64,000 nucleotides of DNA from a virus. A model generated the notes under the pieces. The model ran no database searches, had not been told where the DNA came from, and worked only from the letters and a program-made list of their open reading frames with translations. The position numbers and the translations under genes were made by a program. Numbering within the stretch: the first letter of the stretch is position 1; every line of letters begins with the position of its first letter. Shown here in pieces: positions 56,602 through 63,768 of this stretch. Where the stretch lies: the IMG/VR virus record IMGVR_UViG_3300025154_000049, positions 94,518-158,517 of that record; one strand, written 5' to 3'.

Positions 56602-56640
56602 AGTATAACAAAAGAGGCACCATAAGTCTAGTGTCTCTTT
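56602..56640 (-). promoter_or_regulatory. Composite terminator-promoter
   Basis: Hairpin AAAGAGACAC...GTGCCTCTTT with TTGTTATAC tail; TAGACT, 17 bp, TATACT. TGTAAC at about 56655. Confidence 0.75.
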
Positions 56641-56670
56641 TATATTTATTAAGTTATTGTTACAATAAAT

Positions 56671-56756
56671 GCGTAGAGGGAACAGGGGATACGCATCCGT
56701 GCACTGCCTACGTATCTCGTCGGATATTAATTAATACCCTTCAAGTTCCCAAACGC
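56671..56756 (-). ncRNA. Three-way-junction RNA element
   Basis: GCGTTTGGGAAC/GTTCCCTCTACGC closes two inner hairpins, GGGTATTAATTAATATCC and GATACG...CGTATC. It directly follows the stop of the secreted-protein gene. Could protect the 3' end or act as a separate RNA. Confidence 0.55.
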
Positions 56757-56757
56757 T

Positions 56758-57045
56758 TTATCTACAAGTATATCCTATAACTCTTCCGAGCTGGTCAGTG
56801 ATTGGAACATAGCCTCCTTGTTCTAAGATGTATGTTGTTCCATAAAGATGAGGTACTACACATCCCGTCGGTTGGTATACTTGAACTGGGACAGGATAAT
56901 AGTTGGTCTGGGGATAATAAGCTTGAGGTTGTTGTGCTCCTATGATTGTAGTAGGTGCATAGTTAAGGGATAGGGAATTCCCCCTAGCATAAGAAGCCTG
57001 AGTAAATCCTAACACTATAAGTAAACTAAGTATTATTCTTTTCAT
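56758..57045 (-). CDS. Secreted small protein with signal peptide
   Basis: 95 aa. MKRIILSLLIVLGFTQASYA is a Sec signal peptide cut after A-S-Y-A. The mature part is rich in Tyr, Pro and Gln (QPQAYYPQTNYYPVPVQVY) with two Cys. Likely exported to the host envelope. Function unknown. Confidence 0.75.
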   Translation of the reverse strand: MKRIILSLLIVLGFTQASYARGNSLSLNYAPTTIIGAQQPQAYYPQTNYYPVPVQVYQPTGCVVPHLYGTTYILEQGGYVPITDQLGRVIGYTCR

Positions 57046-57519
57046 CTATATCTCCTTATATAATTCTTTGAAGTTACTTGTATAATTCTTTTGTTTACTA
57101 TCCTCTTCATCTAATTTTATTTTATGTTCCTCGTAGATAGGGGATAAAGTATCCTGTATAGTTTTCAGAAGAGTATACAGTTCGGGGGCACCTAGTTTAG
57201 TATCTTTAATAGATATATAATTTTTATTAGCATAGATGTTGAATATCTTTTTATTGCCTTTATAAACTGTTAGCTCCTCGTACATGTCTTCCCTACTAAA
57301 AGGATTCCCTCTTTTAGCATGTACCCTGATTTTATTATAGCCTTCTATATTTAAATCTACATAATAGTTATTCTCACCATCCCAATAGCCATTTACATTT
57401 ATATACTTATTAGCACATAAGCAATATACCGTGTAGTTGATATCGTTTAGCTGTTCATATACTTTCTCTTCAATAGTAACTTCAGGTTGAGTTTCTTTTT
57501 TCTTAAATATATTAAACAT
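57046..57519 (-). CDS. Hypothetical protein
   Basis: 157 aa. MFNIFKKKETQPE start, then beta-rich (YYVDLNIEGYNKIRVHAKRG) and a helical end. Function unknown. Confidence 0.7.
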   Translation of the reverse strand: MFNIFKKKETQPEVTIEEKVYEQLNDINYTVYCLCANKYINVNGYWDGENNYYVDLNIEGYNKIRVHAKRGNPFSREDMYEELTVYKGNKKIFNIYANKNYISIKDTKLGAPELYTLLKTIQDTLSPIYEEHKIKLDEEDSKQKNYTSNFKELYKEI

Positions 57520-57843
57520 TTAATGACTCCTCTCTATATCTTCGGTAACTCTGTTGGTTACAGTTTTATATCCAGTAACTATTCCTAAGAATGTAAGAGG
57601 CATCCTAGTTTCTTCTAGTTGTAAGAATCCTTTGCAATCATTCTTTTTATTTATATGTATGCAAGTTGTATCCCTTTCAATATCTCTTACAGGTCTTTCT
57701 AACGGGCTACCCTTTCTATTACACTCTTCTTTTATTATAACATCAGAGTTGATACAATGATAATCATCGTCGTGTATATGAACATAGTTATCATGTATCC
57801 TATAACAGTATGCACATTCTTTACAATAAACTTTATCTGCCAT
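57520..57843 (-). CDS. Cys/His-rich protein
   Basis: 107 aa. CKECAYCYRIHDNYVHIHDD, then further Cys (DYHCIN, DTTCIH, NDCKGF) suggest metal binding, as in phage zinc proteins. Function unknown. Confidence 0.7.
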   Translation of the reverse strand: MADKVYCKECAYCYRIHDNYVHIHDDDYHCINSDVIIKEECNRKGSPLERPVRDIERDTTCIHINKKNDCKGFLQLEETRMPLTFLGIVTGYKTVTNRVTEDIERSH

Positions 57844-57848
57844 GTTAC

Positions 57849-58058
57849 TTATCCAATCATACTTAATTGTAAAACTGATAATACTCTTTTGTTATTTAAA
57901 GTATACAGATGATAATCGTTAGTATATTTAGAGTGAAGTAAGTAGAATCTTTCTCCCTTACTATTCTCGATTATCTTTTTGAAGATGACAAACTCATGGT
58001 CGACAACTTCACATTCTTCTATGAATTTATATATCTTTCCTTTTATCTTGTACTTCAT
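57849..58058 (-). CDS. Small beta-rich protein
   Basis: 69 aa (KYKIKGKIYKFIEECEVVDH). Function unknown. Confidence 0.7.
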   Translation of the reverse strand: MKYKIKGKIYKFIEECEVVDHEFVIFKKIIENSKGERFYLLHSKYTNDYHLYTLNNKRVLSVLQLSMIG

Positions 58059-58366
58059 TTACTAACCGCCAATACGAAACAACCGCAGGAGTTATAAACT
58101 TCTATACCTTTGAAGCTTTCGTTTTCGTATTCAGAGAAGTAATCTCTGCTACTTCCTACGAACCAAGCTCCTACTATTCCTAAAGTATTTTTAGAATAAC
58201 CGCTTCCTTTTATTTCAACTCTTTTGAAAGAAGAGTCAGCACACGATACTACACAATCTTGCATACCATCGAAGTCGGAATCGTTTCTTATATAAAGATT
58301 ATCCAAGTTCTTTTTGACAAATGATTTAACTGTAGCTAATGTTATTTTCTTAGTTGTCATATTCAT
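58055..58366 (-). CDS. Hypothetical protein
   Basis: 103 aa. Thr/Lys-rich start; NSCGCFVLAVSK end. A phage-type small beta protein (DSSFKRVEIKGSGYSKNTL). Function unknown. Confidence 0.7.
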   Translation of the reverse strand: MNMTTKKITLATVKSFVKKNLDNLYIRNDSDFDGMQDCVVSCADSSFKRVEIKGSGYSKNTLGIVGAWFVGSSRDYFSEYENESFKGIEVYNSCGCFVLAVSK

Positions 58367-58391
58367 CTCCTTGTCTTAACCTTATATAATT

Positions 58392-58420
58392 ATATTACCA
58401 TACATGGTTAGACAATACAA
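58392..58420 (-). promoter_or_regulatory. Sigma70-type promoter
   Basis: TTGTAT, 17 bp, TAATAT with TGG before the -10; weak hexamers beside a strong operator-like palindrome. Confidence 0.6.
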
Positions 58421-58426
58421 GTGTTA

Positions 58427-58444
58427 TGTAACTAAACTGTTACA
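58427..58444 (-). promoter_or_regulatory. Operator-like palindrome
   Basis: TGTAAC-AGTTTA-GTTACA, 6 bp upstream of the -35 box. It has the half-sites of the 17892 palindrome. Confidence 0.6.
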
Positions 58445-58823
58445 AACTTATTCTATACTTACTGGTTCCAAATGCCGTAATAGTATAACCAAGAAGTTTC
58501 AAACACTTAAAGGTTTCACTTGCTAAAGGATTCTCTAACTGTACCTCAATAGTATCCTTACCAGAATTAATAGTCTTCTCTAATTCCCATAACAAATATC
58601 TGAGTTCGTTCCGATGTAGGTTTGCTCTTACTATATTAGTGATAGCTTCTTGTCTGAAGAGTACGGGAGGTTCCTTTGCATAGCTACTCTCGTAGAATTC
58701 TTTTCCGTATACTTTATCTAACTCCTGAGTACACTCATAGTCTTTGTATATAGTATTCCAACTATATAACTCAGGATGTTTATTCATATAGAAATATGCA
58801 CCGTGTTTATATAACTTAGCCAT
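58440..58823 (-). CDS. Hypothetical protein
   Basis: 127 aa. Helical middle (NIVRANLHRNELRYLLWELE) and an alpha/beta end (FKCLKLLGYTITAFGTSKYR). Function unknown. Confidence 0.7.
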   Translation of the reverse strand: MAKLYKHGAYFYMNKHPELYSWNTIYKDYECTQELDKVYGKEFYESSYAKEPPVLFRQEAITNIVRANLHRNELRYLLWELEKTINSGKDTIEVQLENPLASETFKCLKLLGYTITAFGTSKYRISL

Positions 58824-58932
58824 TATGTTTTCCTTTCGGTTTCTTTAATTCAATTACTTTTCCACATGCTTCACAGTAGAAACAATCTTTTATTATAGTT
58901 GTCCTAGCAACATTACCACACTTACAATTCAT
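58816..58932 (-). CDS. 38-aa zinc-ribbon protein
   Basis: CKCGN ... CFYCEACGK, two Cys pairs, then a Lys-rich end. Ends inside the next start. Confidence 0.75.
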   Translation of the reverse strand: MNCKCGNVARTTIIKDCFYCEACGKVIELKKPKGKHNG

Positions 58933-59098
58933 CAGTGCATTCTCCTGAATCTATTAAGTCGGTAGCTACTCTTCCGTAATGTCCTTGCAACTGCCATACT
59001 AATTTACTATCTATTAAATCTTGGAACAGTTCTACTATCTCTTCGTTATCAAGTTCGCCTTGTTCATAAGCAATGATTCTATCTACATAATCTGCCAT
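58922..59098 (-). CDS. Conserved small phage protein
   Basis: 58 aa. ADYVDRIIAYEQGELDNEEI, FQDLIDSKLVWQLQGHYGR is a phrase shared by many phages and some bacteria, always as a 55-65 aa protein of unknown function. Confidence 0.85.
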   Translation of the reverse strand: MADYVDRIIAYEQGELDNEEIVELFQDLIDSKLVWQLQGHYGRVATDLIDSGECTDEL

Positions 59099-59412
59099 TA
59101 GTTACTAAGCTCCTCTAACTTCTTATTAATCTTTTCTTGTACTCTTTCTTTACTATCATTGGAATTATTAATCTGAATTACTTTAAATCCTTTATTGCAA
59201 AGTTCTTTATTAATCTTAGATAGGTACTCAGATGTATATTCAAAATTCCTAGCTTCTTTCTTTCCGTACTTCTCTATGAACTCAACACCGTTGATTACAG
59301 AAACATAACCAGATAAATCTTTAATACCGAAATTAATTAGTAGCATCCATCTGTCTCTAAGGGAGATTGTTATTCCAGCTTTTCTTAAGTCTTCTAATGT
59401 TTTTAAACTCAT
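59098..59412 (-). CDS. Hypothetical protein
   Basis: 104 aa. MSLKTLEDLRKAG resembles only the first residues of the targeting-like peptide; the end KLEELSN resembles the MxEL tag. Both are weak and may be chance. NFEYTSEYLSKINKELCNKG in the middle. Confidence 0.65.
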   Translation of the reverse strand: MSLKTLEDLRKAGITISLRDRWMLLINFGIKDLSGYVSVINGVEFIEKYGKKEARNFEYTSEYLSKINKELCNKGFKVIQINNSNDSKERVQEKINKKLEELSN

Positions 59413-59445
59413 AAAGTATCTCCTACTGCTTAACCTTATATAATA

Positions 59446-59474
59446 AGGTTATCATATCTCATATATGAATACAA
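59446..59474 (-). promoter_or_regulatory. Sigma70-type promoter
   Basis: TTGTAT, 17 bp, TAACCT, weak, with an operator-like site 5 bp upstream. Confidence 0.55.
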
Positions 59475-59479
59475 GTGTT

Positions 59480-59497
59480 TGTAAAGTTATTGTTACA
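59480..59497 (-). promoter_or_regulatory. Operator-like site
   Basis: TGTAAC-AATAAC-TTTACA beside the promoter 59446. Confidence 0.5.
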
Positions 59498-59654
59498 ACT
59501 TATTGATTTGTTCTTTTAGTTTCTGGAAACAGGATTTACATAAGTCGAAAGTATATTCACCAGTAGGATTAATACTTATAGAATAAGATATAGTGTTCTC
59601 ACATTCATAAACATTACAGATACATCTAGGATAATCGTTACGAGTTACTTTCAT
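59493..59654 (-). CDS. 53-aa Cys-rich protein
   Basis: CICNVYEC ... CKSCFQKLKEQ gives four Cys and a zinc outline. ATG 59654. Function unknown. Confidence 0.7.
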   Translation of the reverse strand: MKVTRNDYPRCICNVYECENTISYSISINPTGEYTFDLCKSCFQKLKEQINKL

Positions 59655-59658
59655 AATA

Positions 59659-59802
59659 CTACCCTTCGGTGTCTATGTAGAATGCTAATCTGTCTATTAC
59701 TTTCTTGATTGCTCTTCTCATATCATCTTCTTGTCTATGTCCATACTCATTACTGAACTGGGTCAGGTCTTTCTTTAAAGCAACTAAATCTTTTTCTAAC
59801 AT
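59659..59802 (-). CDS. 47-aa helical protein
   Basis: LEKDLVALKKDLTQFSNEYG then RRAIKKVIDRLAFYIDTEG. Function unknown. Confidence 0.7.
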   Translation of the reverse strand: MLEKDLVALKKDLTQFSNEYGHRQEDDMRRAIKKVIDRLAFYIDTEG

Positions 59803-59858
59803 GATTTTATGTCCTTATCTATATAATAACTTATATAATTATATTATCATATAACGTA

Positions 59859-60383
59859 TTAAAATATAATGGGTCTATCTATATTTGTTAAGTTATTGTT
59901 ACAAGATACTTTTTCTTTCTTATACGTTCCTCTTTTCTTTCCAGTGCCTTTATTCTTTTTACTATCTCCCGCAGGAACAGAAAAGATATCTCGGATATTA
60001 GCTATAATCTCTCTAGCTATCACTTCATCTACTTTAACATCTACTTCCACAGCATCCAAGAACTCAGTAACCATTTGAACTTTAGTCTTGTAACTTCTAC
60101 CAAACATCTTTTCTTTATTCTCTTGATAATGTTTTTTACTATAAGCCTTAGAATATTCTTTATATTTCTCAGAAGTTCTTTGATACTCAAGACACCTAGC
60201 CTGAGCCTTCTTTCTTTTGTCTTCCATAGTATCTACTTGTTCTTTAAGAGTTTTAATCTGTTCTTTCATGATATTTACTGTAGCTTTATCTTTGCCTATA
60301 TTATCTAAAACATCAACTTTCTCTTGTAGTATTTCAATAAGTCCTAATAAGTTCCTAGATGTAACCGTTCTTTTGTCAGCCAT
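59859..60383 (-). CDS. Coiled-coil protein with basic tail
   Basis: 174 aa. Residues about 10-95 are coiled coil (IMKEQIKTLKEQVDTMEDKR), followed by a helical segment and a Lys-rich tail (GDSKKNKGTGKKRGTYKKEK). Possible nucleic-acid binding; no family assigned. Confidence 0.7.
   Translation of the reverse strand: MADKRTVTSRNLLGLIEILQEKVDVLDNIGKDKATVNIMKEQIKTLKEQVDTMEDKRKKAQARCLEYQRTSEKYKEYSKAYSKKHYQENKEKMFGRSYKTKVQMVTEFLDAVEVDVKVDEVIAREIIANIRDIFSVPAGDSKKNKGTGKKRGTYKKEKVSCNNNLTNIDRPIIF
59886..59903 (-). promoter_or_regulatory. Operator-like site
   Basis: TGTAAC-AATAAC-TTAACA at the end of the 59859 gene; no good promoter follows at the usual spacing. Confidence 0.4.
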
Positions 60384-60405
60384 AACTATCTCCTTTTAAA
60401 ATTAT

Positions 60406-60933
60406 CTATACACAGTTACTTCCCATTAAGGGAGAATACCTACGCTCCCAGTAACTCTCCATCCTTCTTATGAATCTTGTATCCCTTCGGATGGTTCTAC
60501 TTAATTTGTGCATAACCCTATTTTCTATCTGTCTTATTCTTTCCCTACCTACCCCAAGAAGTTTACCTGTTCCTTCTAAAGTTTCTTCCGAATAGTAACG
60601 AAATTCTATAACCTTTTTTTCTTTAGAAGATAGTTCATTAAATAACTTATTAATATAAATTATTGCTTCTTTCTTTTCTATCTCATAATCTAAATCAATT
60701 ACTGAAGTATCGTATCTAATGTTATTCAATATTATTCTATCTATCTCGAATAGTATATCTTCGTGAGTGTAAATTTTATAGTGGTACACCTGTCTTCTTA
60801 AGTATCTAAGAGTTTCGTACTCTTTTTGGTTACTAGTGTGGCAGGGAATCTTATTATAAATTCTTACAAACTTAAGTAAGTCATCAATACTATCTGCGAG
60901 TTTACCATTCTTATTTATACAATATTTTTTCAT
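60406..60933 (-). CDS. Sigma-70-family factor (region 4)
   Basis: 175 aa. The C-terminal part (about 100-150) is a clear region 4: LSSKEKKVIEFRYYSEETLE, then LLGVGRERIRQIENRVMHKL, with the R-x-R-I-R-Q-I-E helix that contacts -35 DNA. Regions 1-3 are not evident and the length is about half that of RpoD. It may direct host polymerase to phage late promoters, as gp55 does in T4; this is inference. Confidence 0.85.
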   Translation of the reverse strand: MKKYCINKNGKLADSIDDLLKFVRIYNKIPCHTSNQKEYETLRYLRRQVYHYKIYTHEDILFEIDRIILNNIRYDTSVIDLDYEIEKKEAIIYINKLFNELSSKEKKVIEFRYYSEETLEGTGKLLGVGRERIRQIENRVMHKLSRTIRRDTRFIRRMESYWERRYSPLMGSNCV

Positions 60934-60937
60934 AATC

Positions 60938-61102
60938 TTATATCAATCCCTGTATCTTTAAAATTAACGGAACCAAACTTGTTATGTCTAATAGAATCAT
61001 TCCAAGTAATACATATAATAAAGATAGGTCGGATAAATTCTTGGAAGCAGGAATAATTATAAATAGATTTGCTAATATCAATAATACTATTGCAAAATAC
61101 AT
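60938..61102 (-). CDS. 54-aa membrane protein
   Basis: Two hydrophobic helices (YFAIVLLILANLFIIIP; LLYVLLGMILLDITSLVPL). AAAGGAGA upstream of ATG. The 60930-61148 frame is a shadow. Confidence 0.7.
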   Translation of the reverse strand: MYFAIVLLILANLFIIIPASKNLSDLSLLYVLLGMILLDITSLVPLILKIQGLI

Positions 61103-61153
61103 GTATATATCTCCTTTTAAAGTTCGTCATTTTTCTTAAGAGCCGCAAGGTTC

Positions 61154-61399
61154 TTAACCAAATATTCTTAAAGTCCTATAATCATTATAATGGTATTTAA
61201 TATCTTGGTATATCTTATCTCCTTCAGAAGTTTTTGATTTATGGGTAATAGTTTTAATAGTATCTTCTTTAATATACATAGCTTCTACTGAAGGACTGAC
61301 AATTATATTAACTTCTTTATTCTTAAGTTTAGGAACTATGCCTTCTTGTTTTTCTATTTCATTTACTACTTGTTTTAATTCTGTCAAACTTAAATACAT
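61154..61399 (-). CDS. Hypothetical protein
   Basis: 81 aa from ATG 61399 (AAGGAG 6 nt upstream; the longer frame runs into the promoter). LSLTELKQVVNEIEKQEGIV helix, then beta-rich. Function unknown. Confidence 0.7.
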   Translation of the reverse strand: MYLSLTELKQVVNEIEKQEGIVPKLKNKEVNIIVSPSVEAMYIKEDTIKTITHKSKTSEGDKIYQDIKYHYNDYRTLRIFG

Positions 61400-61433
61400 A
61401 TATGTCTCCTTATCTATTTCGGTACTAATAATT

Positions 61434-61462
61434 AATATAGCATGTATGAAATAAGAAGTCAA
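61434..61462 (-). promoter_or_regulatory. Sigma70-type promoter
   Basis: TTGACT, 17 bp, TATATT, 35 bp before the 61399 start. Confidence 0.65.
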
Positions 61463-61514
61463 CATATTGTTAAAATTTATTAAGCTAAAGGTTTACTAGC
61501 GAATTAAACATATT

Positions 61515-61793
61515 GAATATAAAGAAAAAGCTTGATACCTTGACTATTGGTCAGCGGGTGGCAAGCTTACAGGAAATAGATTATGGAGATAATTCAAAAG
61601 AAAATATGGGGTTTTATATCAACACGTCCCTGAAACCCCACGAAAATCGAGCCGTGGAATAGAAAGCTACAATCTACCACGCACCGTTTCAATCCTTGAA
61701 CCAGTGGCTAACCTGTTGGTAGTACTCTAAAGTTTTAAGTACCCGCTACCTCGGAGCACTGTACACATATAATAGTCAAGCTTTCTTATATTC
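61515..61793. ncRNA. Large structured RNA region
   Basis: No gene in about 430 bp. The outer ends pair (GAATATAA...GCTTGA with TCAAGC...TTATATTC), and inside lie AAGCTTG/CAAGCTT, TGAC-TATT-GGTCA, GGGGTTT/AAACCCC, CGTGG/CCACG and GGTAG/CTACC. I recognise no RNase P, intron or tRNA signature. The strand is unsure; the T-rich terminator at 61841 favours plus. Confidence 0.55.
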
Positions 61794-61840
61794 TATTACA
61801 TGCCGTTATACTATTACTATTGTTTTAAAGAAACTAATAG

Positions 61841-61893
61841 AACCGATAAACTATTAGAATGAGTGTATAGCAATATAGAAGTTGTTATCGGTT
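61841..61893 (+). terminator. Terminator, probably bidirectional
   Basis: AACCGATAA...TTATCGGTT followed on plus by TTTATTC. It is the only feature here that reads better on plus. It also faces the end of the 61895 gene. Confidence 0.6.
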
Positions 61894-61894
61894 T

Positions 61895-62164
61895 TTATTC
61901 TTGAGTTATTACTATCTCTTTAGTTATGATACCATCGTTTGACATTACCAGAATAGAATCAATGTCATCTATTAGTTTATCATTACTTATAGGTATTGCT
62001 ATCAGTTGTGGCATAGGAGGAATCTGTCTCAACATAGTATGTGTTTTAATTCCTCTAGGTATGAGTTCTTTTATCTCCCCTGCTTTTACTAATGTGTTTG
62101 CAAGTTTTATTAACTTCATTACTTCTGGTTCATTGTTATTTAAAGTGAGTACTATTCTTTCCAT
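61895..62164 (-). CDS. Hypothetical protein
   Basis: 89 aa with two strand-helix units (VMKLIKLANTLVKAGEIKEL; DDIDSILVMSNDGIITKEIV). Function unknown. Confidence 0.7.
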   Translation of the reverse strand: MERIVLTLNNNEPEVMKLIKLANTLVKAGEIKELIPRGIKTHTMLRQIPPMPQLIAIPISNDKLIDDIDSILVMSNDGIITKEIVITQE

Positions 62165-62181
62165 CTATTTCTCCTTATGAT

Positions 62182-62496
62182 TTAATAGGGTTGTCCGTCT
62201 GATATATTATCAAACTCTCCGTTGATATCGTATCTTCTTTTCTGATAGTTATCTGAGAGCATCATAGCAAAGTTAGCTATGTCGGCACACTTCTCTGATA
62301 GTTCATCTACTGAGGTATCCCCCATCGGATATATTTGTTTTAATGATACGAGTCTTTTATCTAACTCATCCAGTAGGAACTTACGATTGCAAGGTTCCTC
62401 TGACCAATGGGTTTTATGTACGTTATCCATTAGTCTTTTAAACATTATGTTAGAGAAGTTATGTATTGATTTAATTAAGTTGAGTGGTGTGTTCAT
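62182..62496 (-). CDS. MazG/dATP-pyrophosphohydrolase-like protein (tentative)
   Basis: 104 aa. HKTHWSEEPCNRKFLLDELD and EKCADIANFAMML follow the E ... D-x-A-N-F-A-M-M pattern of small phage all-alpha nucleotide pyrophosphohydrolases. The metal-binding residues are only partly visible. Confidence 0.55.
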   Translation of the reverse strand: MNTPLNLIKSIHNFSNIMFKRLMDNVHKTHWSEEPCNRKFLLDELDKRLVSLKQIYPMGDTSVDELSEKCADIANFAMMLSDNYQKRRYDINGEFDNISDGQPY

Positions 62497-62509
62497 CGTT
62501 TATCTCTCC

Positions 62510-62677
62510 TTATATTTCTTGACATCTATTACTATAACATTCTTCACATAGAGTTACTTCTATTTGTTCATCGTTTATCTCTTTGGCATAAGGGCAGTGA
62601 GTCTCTATCACAGTCTTGTCTTGGGTACCACAGTCTTGGCATGTTAAATATTCTTCTGGGATATTAATCTCTACCAT
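62510..62677 (-). CDS. 55-aa zinc-ribbon protein
   Basis: CQDCGTQDKT ... CEECYSNRC has paired Cys, likely one zinc. Function unknown. Confidence 0.75.
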   Translation of the reverse strand: MVEINIPEEYLTCQDCGTQDKTVIETHCPYAKEINDEQIEVTLCEECYSNRCQEI

Positions 62678-62983
62678 TTATTCTTCCTCTAGTCTTATTG
62701 ATATGTTACAGATGTCAGGTTCCCAATCTACTGAATGTAATTCACATCCATCATCCCATAGGTCTCCTACATGTTGTTTACATACGTGAGAGTATCTATC
62801 ATAGATAGCTTTCACTCCGTCGGGAGGATAGACTATAGTATAGTCAGCATCTTTCTTACAGGGAATAAAGCAACAATATTTAGTACCAGAAGGATTGTAG
62901 CAGATAGACCTATTTCCTGTTAGCCTATCTACCAGTCCACTCCAATAGAAACTTATGTAGGCAAATATATTATTTATTTTCAT
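62678..62983 (-). CDS. Cys/His-containing protein
   Basis: 101 aa. CCFIPCKKDADY and HVCKQHVGD suggest metal binding; Trp-rich flanks (FYWSGLVDRLTGN). Function unknown. Confidence 0.7.
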   Translation of the reverse strand: MKINNIFAYISFYWSGLVDRLTGNRSICYNPSGTKYCCFIPCKKDADYTIVYPPDGVKAIYDRYSHVCKQHVGDLWDDGCELHSVDWEPDICNISIRLEEE

Positions 62984-63493
62984 TTAGATTATATTAAATT
63001 TCTTAAGTATGTTATATAAATTATGAGGATTTACTACACTTGAGTTAGTATCAAATAATACTTTACAATGGAATAAAGCATCTGTTACTAACTCAGAACA
63101 GAAGAACTTCTTCTCCGATTCTTTTGTTTTAATCTTTGAATTAATTCCATGAAGTCCAGACATCAAAGCTTGGTAGAAATCGTAAGGTCTACCATTCACA
63201 TCATTGACAAAAGTTCTCAGGGCATTAGCATCAAACCTTTCTCTAGCACTTAGAGTTAGAGGGAAACATTCTTTACCTTGAGTTCTGTTTAATGCTTCGG
63301 ATAGAGGAACTATCCTCACTCCCGCAGTTTGAGCTTCCAACATATTTTCAGAGTCAACTGCTATTCCCGCATGGGAATACTTAGACCAAGTAAATATACG
63401 AATAACTTGTCCCATTAAGTCAGCAGGTTCAAAGAAGATTACATCTCCCGCTTGTAATTTTGGATATTGTTTTTGTTTCTTACTGAATAACAT
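62984..63493 (-). CDS. NlpC/P60-superfamily hydrolase (YiiX/DUF830-like)
   Basis: 169 aa. AGDVIFFEPADLMGQVIRIF, SKYSHAGIAV (catalytic His), LEAQTAGVRIVPLSEAL, then KKFFCSELVTDALF (catalytic Cys) is the permuted papain-like order of YiiX-type enzymes. These cut peptide or ester bonds, in phages perhaps in cell-wall or virion-linked steps. Confidence 0.85.
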   Translation of the reverse strand: MLFSKKQKQYPKLQAGDVIFFEPADLMGQVIRIFTWSKYSHAGIAVDSENMLEAQTAGVRIVPLSEALNRTQGKECFPLTLSARERFDANALRTFVNDVNGRPYDFYQALMSGLHGINSKIKTKESEKKFFCSELVTDALFHCKVLFDTNSSVVNPHNLYNILKKFNII

Positions 63494-63522
63494 TTCTATT
63501 CTCCTATTGTTTATATGATTTA

Positions 63523-63744
63523 TTATGTAGCATTGACAATAGTTTCATAAGACAACTGAACTTTAGTTGGGTCTAATGCTTGATAGTTTCCTTTGTCCTC
63601 GAAAGCAAATTCAACATTGTTTACTGTATATGTATTCTTTACTCCATGTATATCTGTTATAGATATTAAATCTCCCGCTCTTGGTAATAGTACTATGGTT
63701 AGATTATCAGCTACTACAGTTCCACCTACCACTAATTTCATCAT
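63523..63744 (-). CDS. Small beta-rich phage protein
   Basis: 73 aa (KLVVGGTVVADNLTIVLLPR ... ITDIHGVKNTYTVNNVEF). Seen as a conserved small phage protein type; function unknown. Confidence 0.7.
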   Translation of the reverse strand: MMKLVVGGTVVADNLTIVLLPRAGDLISITDIHGVKNTYTVNNVEFAFEDKGNYQALDPTKVQLSYETIVNAT

Positions 63745-63768
63745 ATATCTTTCTCCTTTATTATTGTA

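Noticed and set aside
59098-59412. Protein with both the targeting-like start and the MxEL tag
   Set aside because: MSLKTLEDL lacks the K-K-I-x-K-I core and KLEELSN lacks the Met; too weak to count.
61515-61793. RNase P RNA, group I or group II intron
   Set aside because: None of the conserved core strings is present; a GAGCCGTG ... CCACG stem only loosely recalls a group II domain V and is too long.
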